A DNA stretch of 9,657 nucleotides from Hyphomicrobiales bacterium (GTDB lineage: Bacteria; Pseudomonadota; Alphaproteobacteria; Rhizobiales; Xanthobacteraceae), in NCBI GenBank assembly GCA_016201085.1, contig JACQDO010000065.1, positions 1 to 9,657 on the forward strand. Direction: 5' to 3'. A model generated the notes under the pieces. That model had not been told where the DNA came from, searched no databases, and saw nothing but the letters and a program-made list of their open reading frames with translations. This document shows, in pieces, positions 1 to 6,865 of this stretch. The translations under genes and the position numbers were made by a program. Position 1 is the stretch's first letter; every line of letters starts with the position of its first letter.

Positions 1-949
<949 letters not shown>

Positions 950-1074
950 TCTCATTTTCAATGTCCATCAAATCGATGGAAAGACTTGTGCTTCGCGCGA
1001 ATGGCGAATGGCGAATGGCGAAGGGAGTTACTTCCTTCCCCATTCGCTATTCGCCACCTACTATTCGCCCCCTT
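950..1074 (+). other. 23S-5S internal transcribed spacer without tRNA
   Basis: This spacer of about 125 nt joins 23S and 5S in the transcript. No tRNA cloverleaf or CCA-terminated acceptor stem can be drawn in it. Its main content is the heptamer-repeat hairpin listed separately. Reading frames here are low complexity and are judged non-coding. Confidence 0.8.
997..1068 (+). repeat. Heptamer tandem repeat (GCGAATG) with inverted copies forming a long hairpin
   Basis: The left arm has three exact GCGAATG units (997-1003, 1004-1010, 1011-1017) and a variant GCGAAGG (1018-1024). The right arm carries reverse-complement units CATTCGC (1041-1047), TATTCGC (1048-1054) and, after a 7-nt insertion, TATTCGC (1062-1068). 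Bases 1004-1017 pair continuously with 1041-1054, a 14-bp stem with one G-U wobble. An inner GAAGG (1020-1024) can pair with CCTTC (1034-1038). In the rRNA precursor this would be a double-stranded element between 23S and 5S, so a plausible processing site. Processing is inference; repeat and pairing are visible. Confidence 0.8.
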
Positions 1075-1216
1075 CTGTCTTTCGCCGGCCTGGTGGCTTT
1101 GGCGGGGCGTCCATACCCGATCCCATCTCGAACTCGGCCGTAAATCGCTCCAGCGCCAATGGTACTTCGTCCTAAGACGCGGAAGAGTAGGTCGCTGCCA
1201 GGCCTGCGAAAGACAG
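1075..1216 (+). other. 5S precursor processing stem (10-bp flanking inverted repeat)
   Basis: CTGTCTTTCG at 1075-1084 is perfectly complementary to CGAAAGACAG at 1207-1216, immediately outside the two ends of mature 5S. In the precursor these would extend helix I and hold the ends together. Such flanking stems are typical targets of 5S maturation nucleases. The pairing is seen; the role as maturation stem is inferred. Confidence 0.7.
1087..1205 (+). rRNA. rrf: 5S ribosomal RNA
   Basis: This is a complete 5S rRNA of about 119 nt. It begins GGCCTGGTGGC and ends GCTGCCAGGCC, and the two termini pair as helix I. Internal hallmarks are ACCCGATCCCATCTCGAACTC (split here as ACCCGATCCC and ATCTCGAACTC, near 1116-1136), CGCCAATGGTACT around 1154-1166, and AGAGTAGGTCGCTGCCAGG at 1185-1203. 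It lies ~137 nt after 23S on the same strand, the normal order of a bacterial rRNA operon. The sequence style resembles alphaproteobacterial, particularly rhizobial, 5S. The ends are accurate to about two bases. Confidence 0.95.
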
Positions 1217-1242
1217 AAACACCTTCATTCACCCATTCAACC

Positions 1243-1277
1243 AAATCCCGCCGCGCGAGACATCGCCGGCGGGATTT
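1243..1277. terminator. Bidirectional hairpin between rRNA operon and convergent ABC operon
   Basis: AAATCCCGCCG at 1243-1253 is perfectly complementary to CGGCGGGATTT at 1267-1277, an 11-bp stem with a 13-nt loop. It lies ~38 nt after 5S on the + strand and 30 nt after the stop codon of the - strand secreted-protein gene, the only gap between these convergent units. The A/T ends give three U residues in each direction. The following tracts are weak (GCGCTTC on +, GGTTGAATG on -), so efficiency is uncertain. Confidence 0.65.
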
Positions 1278-1307
1278 GCGCTTCAAGCATCGGTGGTTTC
1301 CCCAAAC

Positions 1308-1934
1308 TCAGTCGGCCTTTTCGGCGCCGCCCTTGTCCTTCTTCACCTCGATCTGCACCGGGGCATAGCCCTTGGCGGTGACCTGGATAGTGAAGGTCTT
1401 GGCGTTCTGCGACGTGTGATAGATGGAGTTCGGGTTGTCGCGGATGTGGCCGGGCAAACCGCTGTCGTCGAGATTGACGTCGACGGTTGCGCCCTTGTCG
1501 ATGGTCAGGCCGGGCAGCGGCTTGTAGTAGGCTTCGATCTTTCCGGTCACATCGTCCTTGAGGGAATAGAACATCGACAGATCGGTCAAGGTTTCGCCCG
1601 AAGTGTTGGCGATGGCGAGCTCGATATGGTCGGCGACGTCCTTCTTGGTCACCGGATCGAAATTGTTTTCCAGCTTGGCGGTAAAGGTCAGGGCGTTTGG
1701 CTTGCCGATCTGGGGGATGGGGTTTTCGGCTCTGGTGGGGTCCTTGTCGGCGAGATCGTTGACGCCGTCGCCGTCGGTGTCGGGATTTAGCGGATCGGTT
1801 CCCAACAGAGCCTCGGCGGCATCGGGCACGCCGTCGCCGTCCGAATCGGTGGCGGCCATGGCCGGCGGGGTTGCGGCGGCGAGTGCTGCCGCCAAGCCAA
1901 TGGCAATGAGATGTCTTGACTGGAATATTGGCAT
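1308..1934 (-). CDS. Secreted protein with thrombospondin type 3-like calcium-binding repeats
   Basis: The product is a predicted periplasmic or secreted protein of 208 aa. Residues 1-27 form a signal peptide: short positive N-region, alanine/leucine-rich core, and AMA before the likely cleavage at 27/28. Two acidic loops follow, DSDGDGVPD (30-38) and DTDGDGVND (52-60), with the DxDxDGxxD pattern of TSP3 repeats, which bind calcium. Residues ~75-200 look beta-rich and match no family I recognise; the tail is lysine-rich. The ATG at 1934 was chosen because AAGGAG lies 7 nt upstream and the signal peptide starts there; an in-frame extension to 1979 would put 15 residues before it. This Shine-Dalgarno lies inside the last codons of the upstream permease, whose stop is 1 nt away. 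The gene is therefore translationally coupled and last in the ABC operon. A role as partner or accessory of the exporter is inference from context. Confidence 0.85.
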   Translation of the reverse strand: MPIFQSRHLIAIGLAAALAAATPPAMAATDSDGDGVPDAAEALLGTDPLNPDTDGDGVNDLADKDPTRAENPIPQIGKPNALTFTAKLENNFDPVTKKDVADHIELAIANTSGETLTDLSMFYSLKDDVTGKIEAYYKPLPGLTIDKGATVDVNLDDSGLPGHIRDNPNSIYHTSQNAKTFTIQVTAKGYAPVQIEVKKDKGGAEKAD

Positions 1935-1935
1935 T

Positions 1936-2922
1936 CTACTGCTCCTTCGAGAGACGGGCGATATTGAGGGGGCGGGCAAAGAGATAGAGGACGAGCCCGG
2001 CGAATATGCCGAGAAGCCACCAGAGGTCTGCCAGGCGATCTAGGATCACGTCGGCAAGGGGTTGGCCGTTGTAGATGTCCTTGATGCCGAGGACCGCGAA
2101 ACTGAAGCGTTCGAAGTGCTTGGCGGGCGAGGCCTGTTCGATGTCGTCCCGGATCGTCTCATAGGTCGCGAACGACTTGAGGATTTCCTTTTCCTCGGGC
2201 TTGGCAATGCCGAGCTTGCGGAACACGCCGCCGGCGACCTGGTTGTCCGGGTCCATGGTATCGCCGATCTGCGGAGCGATGAGCACCAGGGTGAGCCAGA
2301 CGGCGAAAGCCACCAGCAAGGCGGTCGGCAAGCGGGCGAAGCCCAGCGCCAGGATGAAGCCGAGCAGGAAGAAGCTGCCGACATAGAGGATTGCCGCAGC
2401 GAAGACGATGGCGATGCGAAGCAGATCGGCGGCGCCCAGGCCGACGCCGCTGATGACGAAAAGGGCAAGGGCGCCCAAGGCGAATGTTGCCGCCAGGCCG
2501 GCAACTATGAGGACCATGTTTCCAGCAAGCTTGCCGGCGAGAAACGCTGTCCGACCCAGGGGGCGGGTCATGATCAGCATGAGGGTGGAATGGCCCCGCT
2601 CGACCGCGGCGGCGCGGTAGCCGAGCACGATGCCAAGCACTGCCCCGATGATCTCCACGTGCTCGACGAACCCGCGCAGGAGCTTGAGCGGAAAGAAGGC
2701 CGGCGGTACCAGATCGTTGATCGACTTGCCGAGCGACAAGAGAAGATCCCGCGATTGGACGTAGGTGAGGTACTCGGCGTGCAGGGCGATCGAGGAAACC
2801 GTCAAGGACACCATGGCCGCCAGAATCAGAAACCCGGTGAGCAGCGACAGCACATGAGTGCGAAGCGCATAGTGGATCTCCTTGCCGGCAATCGTTGCAA
2901 TCTGCGCCGGGCGACTAGTCAC
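1936..2922 (-). CDS. ABC-2 type transporter permease, second subunit
   Basis: This is an integral membrane permease of 328 aa in the NosY-like/ABC2_membrane group. About six hydrophobic segments are visible near residues 26-47, 91-105, 134-158, 170-195, 200-217 and 299-316. There is a large loop after the first helix (48-90) and a long hydrophilic loop at 219-298. The motif TRPLGR (119-124) after helix 2 and APQ (216-218) mirror SRPASR and VPQ in the preceding permease, so the two are paralogs likely to form a heterodimer. I prefer the GTG start at 2922. It has GGAG 8 nt upstream and overlaps the previous gene's stop (GTGACTAG). An ATG at 2943 (or TTG at 2946) is possible but lacks a visible ribosome binding site. 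It probably works with the ATPase at 3875-4609. Substrate unknown. Confidence 0.85.
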   Translation of the reverse strand: MTSRPAQIATIAGKEIHYALRTHVLSLLTGFLILAAMVSLTVSSIALHAEYLTYVQSRDLLLSLGKSINDLVPPAFFPLKLLRGFVEHVEIIGAVLGIVLGYRAAAVERGHSTLMLIMTRPLGRTAFLAGKLAGNMVLIVAGLAATFALGALALFVISGVGLGAADLLRIAIVFAAAILYVGSFFLLGFILALGFARLPTALLVAFAVWLTLVLIAPQIGDTMDPDNQVAGGVFRKLGIAKPEEKEILKSFATYETIRDDIEQASPAKHFERFSFAVLGIKDIYNGQPLADVILDRLADLWWLLGIFAGLVLYLFARPLNIARLSKEQ

Positions 2923-3871
2923 GATAGCCGCTCCGGCAGGCATCAAGGCGCGCGATGGCGACGATCAAAGCGCCGGCCAGTGCAAGATTGGCGAACACAA
3001 GGGATAGCATGGCCCCTCCGGCCGTTATGGTCGTTCCAGCGCCCGAAGTGACCTCGAGAATGGAGGCGGAAAGAAAGCGGTAGGATTCGGCGATGGACAG
3101 CGGTCCGAGAAGTGCCGACGTCACCGCGAAGAACGATCCCCCGGGAACTTCGAGATTGACGCTCTGTGGATTGAGTGCAGCCATCGGACCGATGTTGGCG
3201 GTGACTTGCGGAACGATGAAGGTCAGCGCCAGCCAGATGGTGACCGGCGTCAGCAGCGCCATCGATTCGCTGGCGAAGGCCGTCGCGCAGATCGCGCCAA
3301 GCAGCCCGAATGCCAGCATGTACAGTGCCGCAACGCCGTAGAACTCGATCATGCCCAGCCAGATCGTGCCGTCAAGGGCCAGACCGGGAAGCAGCAACAT
3401 GGTCAGAACATTGACCAGGCCCGCGCCGAGGAGAACGGCGACAACCGCCAGGACCAGAGCGCCGATCTTGCCGAGGGCAAGACCGATACGGCTTGCCGGC
3501 CGGCTGAAGACGAGCGGCAGGACCCCGGCCTTGCGATCGGAAGCTACCACCTGATGGCCCAATACGAGGGCCGCCAGCGCGCCGAGCAGGGCGACGTAGG
3601 TGACCATGTTGCGAAGCAGCGAAAGTGGCGGCATTTCTCCGACCGGATTGGCCGGCACGGGTTTGCCTTGCGCCTGAAACACCGGAACGGCCTTGGCGTA
3701 GATGGCATTCACGGTCGCCGTCGCCGACCAGCCGAGATATGCCGAAACCAGGACCATGGCGAAGAACAGCGCGGCGAGCAGAACCACGGTGCGGTCGCGC
3801 CAGCCGATTCTGGCGGCGAACATGGCCGACAGCATGGCGGTGGCCGGAGTTGAAAGCTTGCGCGTGGCCAA
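2915..3871 (-). CDS. ABC-2 type transporter permease, first subunit
   Basis: The product is a membrane permease of 318 aa. Hydrophobic segments lie near residues 28-48, 89-108, 134-158, 172-196, 204-221 and 286-306. An extracytoplasmic loop (~50-88) after helix 1 and the SRPASR motif (123-128) after helix 2 match the pattern of multicopper-enzyme-maturation/NosY-type permeases. The start is uncertain. TTG at 3871 is the first possible start, 3 nt after the ATPase stop. ATG codons at 3835 and 3823 are alternatives. None has a convincing Shine-Dalgarno, so coupling to the ATPase is likely. The frame is the same as the ATPase, separated only by the TAG and one codon. The 3' end overlaps the next permease by 8 nt (32 nt if that gene starts at 2946). 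It is the partner of its paralog in a heterodimeric exporter. Confidence 0.85.
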   Translation of the reverse strand: MATRKLSTPATAMLSAMFAARIGWRDRTVVLLAALFFAMVLVSAYLGWSATATVNAIYAKAVPVFQAQGKPVPANPVGEMPPLSLLRNMVTYVALLGALAALVLGHQVVASDRKAGVLPLVFSRPASRIGLALGKIGALVLAVVAVLLGAGLVNVLTMLLLPGLALDGTIWLGMIEFYGVAALYMLAFGLLGAICATAFASESMALLTPVTIWLALTFIVPQVTANIGPMAALNPQSVNLEVPGGSFFAVTSALLGPLSIAESYRFLSASILEVTSGAGTTITAGGAMLSLVFANLALAGALIVAIARLDACRSGYRD

Positions 3872-3874
3872 GAG

Positions 3875-4609
3875 CTATGCCGCCGCGGCCGGGGTGAGCG
3901 ATAAGTAGAGTTCCTCGAGCGTCTGGTCGTCTCCGAACCGCGCCAGGACGCCGGCGATCGTGTCGCGATAGGCAAGCCGGCCGTGGTTCAGTACCCCGAT
4001 CGACGTGCAGGTCTTGGAGACTTCGCTGATCAGATGGGTATTCATGAAGATCGTCATGCCAAGCGTGCGATTGAGCTTCACGATGAGATCGCGCAGTGTC
4101 TTGATCCCCAGGGGGTCGAGACCGGAGGTCGGCTCGTCGAGAAACAGCACATCGGGGCGGTGCAAGATGGCCTGCGCCAGGCCGATCCGCTGGCGCTGAC
4201 CCTTGGACATGTCGCCCACGCGCTTGGTCGCCAGTTCCGGGCAATCGAGAATCGCCAGAACCTCGCCGATGCGCTGCGATGGCTCCCTGACACCCGACAA
4301 TCTTGCAAAAAACAGCAGATTGTCTCGGGCCGTCATCGAGTCGTAGAGGCGGACGTTTTCCGGCACATAGCCGATATGTTGGCGCGCCTTCATGCTGTCC
4401 GCCACGACATCGCAGCCGCATATGCTGGCGCTGCCGGATGTAGGAGCGAGGAGGGTGGTCAGGATATTGATGGTCGTTGTCTTGCCGGCGCCGTTGTGCC
4501 CGAGAAAGCCGAAGATTTCGCTGCGGTCGATTTCGAGAGTTAAATTGTCGAGCGCGGCAAGACTGCCATAGCGTTTGCTCAGTCGATCGATGCCGATTGC
4601 AGGGTCCAT
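3875..4609 (-). CDS. ABC transporter ATP-binding protein (NosF/ABC-2 exporter type)
   Basis: This is a cytoplasmic ATPase of 244 aa, a normal length for a single nucleotide-binding domain. It shows Walker A GHNGAGKT (37-44), signature MSKGQ (134-138), Walker B VLFLDE (154-159), D-loop SGLD (162-165) and switch histidine H192. The Q-loop position reads YVPEN with Glu84 in place of Gln, and the signature has Lys in place of Gly. Both variations are familiar in NosF-like ATPases of ABC-2 exporters. The ATG at 4609 is preceded by only a weak GGA element. It is the first gene of the four-gene operon and is followed at 3-nt spacing by the first permease. By family it energises export or membrane extraction rather than import. 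NosD, NosL and NosZ are not in the window, so a copper-enzyme role is not supported. Confidence 0.93.
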   Translation of the reverse strand: MDPAIGIDRLSKRYGSLAALDNLTLEIDRSEIFGFLGHNGAGKTTTINILTTLLAPTSGSASICGCDVVADSMKARQHIGYVPENVRLYDSMTARDNLLFFARLSGVREPSQRIGEVLAILDCPELATKRVGDMSKGQRQRIGLAQAILHRPDVLFLDEPTSGLDPLGIKTLRDLIVKLNRTLGMTIFMNTHLISEVSKTCTSIGVLNHGRLAYRDTIAGVLARFGDDQTLEELYLSLTPAAAA

Positions 4610-4679
4610 GGTCTGTCCGGTCTATTCTGGTGCGGCTGCGCCAGCGTTGAATCGGGTTTTACAGGGCCAAAATTGCACG

Positions 4680-4708
4680 ACTATGTCCGGCAACTTACAA
4701 ATTACCAA
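4680..4708 (-). promoter_or_regulatory. Candidate promoter of the ABC exporter operon
   Basis: On the - strand, TTGGTA (4708-4703) and CATAGT (4685-4680) are separated by exactly 17 nt. Each matches the sigma-70-type consensus at four of six positions, and the -35 reads CTTGGTA in the style of alphaproteobacterial CTTGAC boxes. The -10 lies ~70 nt upstream of the ATPase start. No operator-like inverted repeat is obvious. The rest of the intergenic stretch 4610-4826 holds no gene I can support. Confidence 0.35.
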
Positions 4709-4826
4709 GCCAGGCATGGCCGCGTCGCTTTCGGCTCATCGTGCCCTGGGCATGGAAACCGTCCCCGGGCCCGGCTGTTGGTTGGCAACCCGGCGCCGCG
4801 CAAGACGGAACCGTCACTTGCTCCTT

Positions 4827-4862
4827 CAAACCAAAACCCGCCGGCGACTGCTCGCCGGCGGG
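4827..4862 (-). terminator. Rho-independent terminator of the SnoaL-like gene
   Basis: CCCGCCGGCGA (4837-4847) and TCGCCGGCGGG (4852-4862) form a perfect 11-bp GC-rich stem with a 4-nt loop. On the - strand the stem is followed by TTTTGGTTTG (4836-4827). It begins 43 nt after the stop codon of the gene at 4906. The arm CGCCGGCGGG also occurs in the hairpin at 1264-1273. Confidence 0.85.
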
Positions 4863-4905
4863 CCACTTGTCGGTGCACGCGCCAAGGCGCCGTCAGTGCG
4901 AGAGC

Positions 4906-5337
4906 CTATTCCCGGCCCCTGAGCCTGTTGAGGCGGTCCAGCATCGCGGCGGAAATGTCGGTGTGATGGTGGACGATCTTCCAGGCATTGCCTTCGCGGC
5001 GATAGATGTTGGTGACCCGCTGATCGATTGCCACCTTCTCGCCGGCAAGGGTGATGTTGCCTGCCTCGACGCCAAGCTCGTAGGCGGCATCGCCAACCAC
5101 CTGGATCACCTGCTTGTCGAGCCGCACCTCGCCGCCGGTGGCGAGTTGTGCCACCTGCTTCCACGGTTCCTGCACTTGTTCCCAGCCGATTTCCCGGCCG
5201 CCGATCGGATGCATGGTCGATACGCCGGCGCCGTGCGACCAGATGTCGGCCATCGGGCGGGCATCGCCATTGGCCATGCGGTTGAGCGCCGAATAGAATT
5301 TTCCCGATGCTTCACGCACTGCATCTTCCGCTGACAT
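4906..5337 (-). CDS. SnoaL/NTF2-like superfamily protein (DUF4440-like)
   Basis: The product is a small soluble protein of 143 aa with the cone-fold NTF2 pattern. It has an N-terminal helical segment (~3-22), a tryptophan/histidine-lined middle (DIWSHG, MHPIGG, then GWEQV at ~50-54), and a final strand pair ending in AWKIVHHHTD, the hallmark 'WKIVHHH' of SnoaL/ketosteroid-isomerase-like proteins. The family includes isomerases, hydrolases and small-molecule binding proteins, so activity cannot be assigned. The ATG at 5337 was chosen because GGAG lies 8 nt upstream and the fold starts there; an in-frame extension to 5424 shows no such support. It is divergent from the CoA-transferase gene across 185 bp, so the two may share control. 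It is monocistronic, with its own terminator. Confidence 0.88.
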   Translation of the reverse strand: MSAEDAVREASGKFYSALNRMANGDARPMADIWSHGAGVSTMHPIGGREIGWEQVQEPWKQVAQLATGGEVRLDKQVIQVVGDAAYELGVEAGNITLAGEKVAIDQRVTNIYRREGNAWKIVHHHTDISAAMLDRLNRLRGRE

Positions 5338-5492
5338 GAGGTATTCTCCATTGCTCCAGTTGAACCACACTCGAACGCGCCATAACAGGGGCGCGAAGCT
5401 GCGCCGTTTTGATCCGCTTGGCAAGGCGAAAAGCGGTCAGGTGCAGCCACTTCCCCCGGTCCGGGACTTGCGTTACCAACGTGGCCTCGGCC

Positions 5493-5508
5493 AGCCCCAT
5501 AGCCCCAT
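5493..5508 (+). repeat. Tandem AGCCCCAT direct repeat before the CoA-transferase ribosome binding site
   Basis: Two exact 8-nt units, AGCCCCAT at 5493-5500 and 5501-5508, abut the AAGGAG Shine-Dalgarno at 5509-5514. Their function is unknown and they may be a chance duplication. Confidence 0.5.
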
Positions 5509-5522
5509 AAGGAGTGCCGTTC

Positions 5523-6863
5523 ATGTCCAGGAGAATTGCCGGCACCAAAGCGCGGGTGATTTCGGCCGAGGAAGCGGCGGGCCTGGTGCGGTCGGACATG
5601 TGGCTCGACTACGGTGCTACCCTGTGTCAACCCGACACGTTCGACAAGGCGTTGGCCGAGCGTGCGGCGGAATTGCGCCAAGTAAAGATCCGTTCGTGCC
5701 TTACCATGCGGCCGCGGGCGGTCATCGAAGCCGATCCCGAGGGCGAGCACTTCTACTGGTTCAGCCTGCATTTCTCCGGCTACGACCGCAAGAAGCACGA
5801 TGCCGGCCGCAGCAACTACCTGCCGGTCAATCTCGGCGAGATTCCCGATTACTATCGCCGCTTCATGGCGCCAGTCGATATCGCCATCTTCAAGACTTGC
5901 CGCATGGATGCCAATGGCTATTTCAATTTCAGCGCCGCCAATCTTTGGCATCGCGCCGTGATCGAGCGGGCCCGGCTGGTGATCGTCGAGGTGACCGACG
6001 GCAATCCCTATCTCCACGGCGAGGACAACGGCTTGTATGTCAGCGAGGTCGACTACATCATCGAGGGCGACAATCAGCCGGCACCCGAGCTTCCCAATCC
6101 GCCGCCGACCGAGGTCGACCGCGCCGTCGGCCGGCTTATCGCCGCCGAGATCGAGGACGGCGCCTGCCTGCAGATCGGTATCGGCGGCATGCCCAACGCG
6201 GTGTGTGCCGAGCTTCGGCACGACAGCCAGCGCGATCTCGGCATTCACACCGAAATGCTGACCGACGGCATCATCGAGCTTTACAAGGCTGGCCGCATCA
6301 CCGGCGCCCGCAAGAGGCTCAATCCCGGCAAGATCGTCTGCACCTTCGGGCTCGGCTCGAAGGAGCTCTACCGCGCCATCGACCGCAACGAGGATTTCCA
6401 GTGCTATCCGGTTGAATACACCAACCTGCCGCACACCATCATGCAGAACGATTCCGTGGTGTCGATCAACAACACCACCCAGATCGATCTACAGGGCCAG
6501 GCGGCCTCCGAGTCGGACGGCCACCGCCACATCAGCGGCACCGGCGGGCAATTGCAATTCGTGCGCGGTGCCTATGCCTCGAAGGGCGGCAAGTCGTTCA
6601 TCTGCCTGTCGTCGACCTATGACAAGAAGGGCGAGCGCAAGAGCCGCGTCGCTCTCAGTCTCACTCCGGGTAACGTCGTCACCACGCCGCGCACCGATGT
6701 CATGTATGTCGTCACCGAATACGGTATCGCCAATCTCAAGGGCAAGACGGTGGCCGAGCGGGCCAAGGCACTCATCGCCATCGCGCACCCGGACTTCCGC
6801 GAAGGACTCGAACGCCAGGCCCATGAACACCGGTTGATCCCGCGTGGCTTTGCGATCGGATAG
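5523..6863 (+). CDS. Acetyl-CoA hydrolase/acyl-CoA:acetate CoA-transferase family protein
   Basis: This cytoplasmic enzyme has 446 aa, full length for the family that includes butyryl-CoA:acetate and 4-hydroxybutyrate CoA-transferases. These swap CoA between an acyl-CoA and a carboxylate such as acetate through a glutamyl-CoA intermediate; some members hydrolyse acetyl-CoA. The N-terminal domain covers ~1-170. QIGIGGMPNAV (217-227) is the conserved glycine-rich CoA-binding motif. HTEM (242-245) contains Glu244, which I take as the catalytic glutamate by family position. PVEYTN (296-301) and the AHPDFRE stretch near the C-terminus are also typical. The ATG at 5523 was chosen because AAGGAG lies 8 nt upstream; a GTG at 5514 would overlap that site. 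It is divergent from the SnoaL-like gene and stops 2 nt from the convergent BKACE gene. Its partner acyl group is unknown; the BKACE product is an attractive candidate. Confidence 0.93.
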   Translation: MSRRIAGTKARVISAEEAAGLVRSDMWLDYGATLCQPDTFDKALAERAAELRQVKIRSCLTMRPRAVIEADPEGEHFYWFSLHFSGYDRKKHDAGRSNYLPVNLGEIPDYYRRFMAPVDIAIFKTCRMDANGYFNFSAANLWHRAVIERARLVIVEVTDGNPYLHGEDNGLYVSEVDYIIEGDNQPAPELPNPPPTEVDRAVGRLIAAEIEDGACLQIGIGGMPNAVCAELRHDSQRDLGIHTEMLTDGIIELYKAGRITGARKRLNPGKIVCTFGLGSKELYRAIDRNEDFQCYPVEYTNLPHTIMQNDSVVSINNTTQIDLQGQAASESDGHRHISGTGGQLQFVRGAYASKGGKSFICLSSTYDKKGERKSRVALSLTPGNVVTTPRTDVMYVVTEYGIANLKGKTVAERAKALIAIAHPDFREGLERQAHEHRLIPRGFAIG

Positions 6864-6865
6864 TC

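Noticed and set aside
1935..1979. Longer start for the secreted TSP3-repeat protein at 1979
   Set aside because: It would add 15 residues before a well-formed signal peptide and overlap the permease gene. The start at 1934 has a good ribosome binding site.
2062..3051. 329-codon open frame on the + strand opposite the second permease
   Set aside because: The translation is rich in charged, low-complexity residues typical of antisense to membrane helices, and the opposite strand encodes a convincing permease.
3372..4421. 349-codon - strand frame across the ATPase and first permease in another phase
   Set aside because: It overlaps two genes with clear motifs and is arginine-rich with no recognisable domain. 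It is a frame shadow.
1308..4609. Assignment of the ABC operon to nitrous oxide reductase (nosFY) maturation
   Set aside because: ATPase and permeases resemble NosF/NosY, but no NosD, NosL, NosZ or NosR is in the window, and there are two permeases instead of one.
5106..6434. 442-codon open frame on the - strand opposite the CoA-transferase gene
   Set aside because: It lies antisense to a gene with clear family motifs, runs through the intergenic region into the SnoaL-like gene, and resembles no protein. Long antisense frames are common at this GC content.
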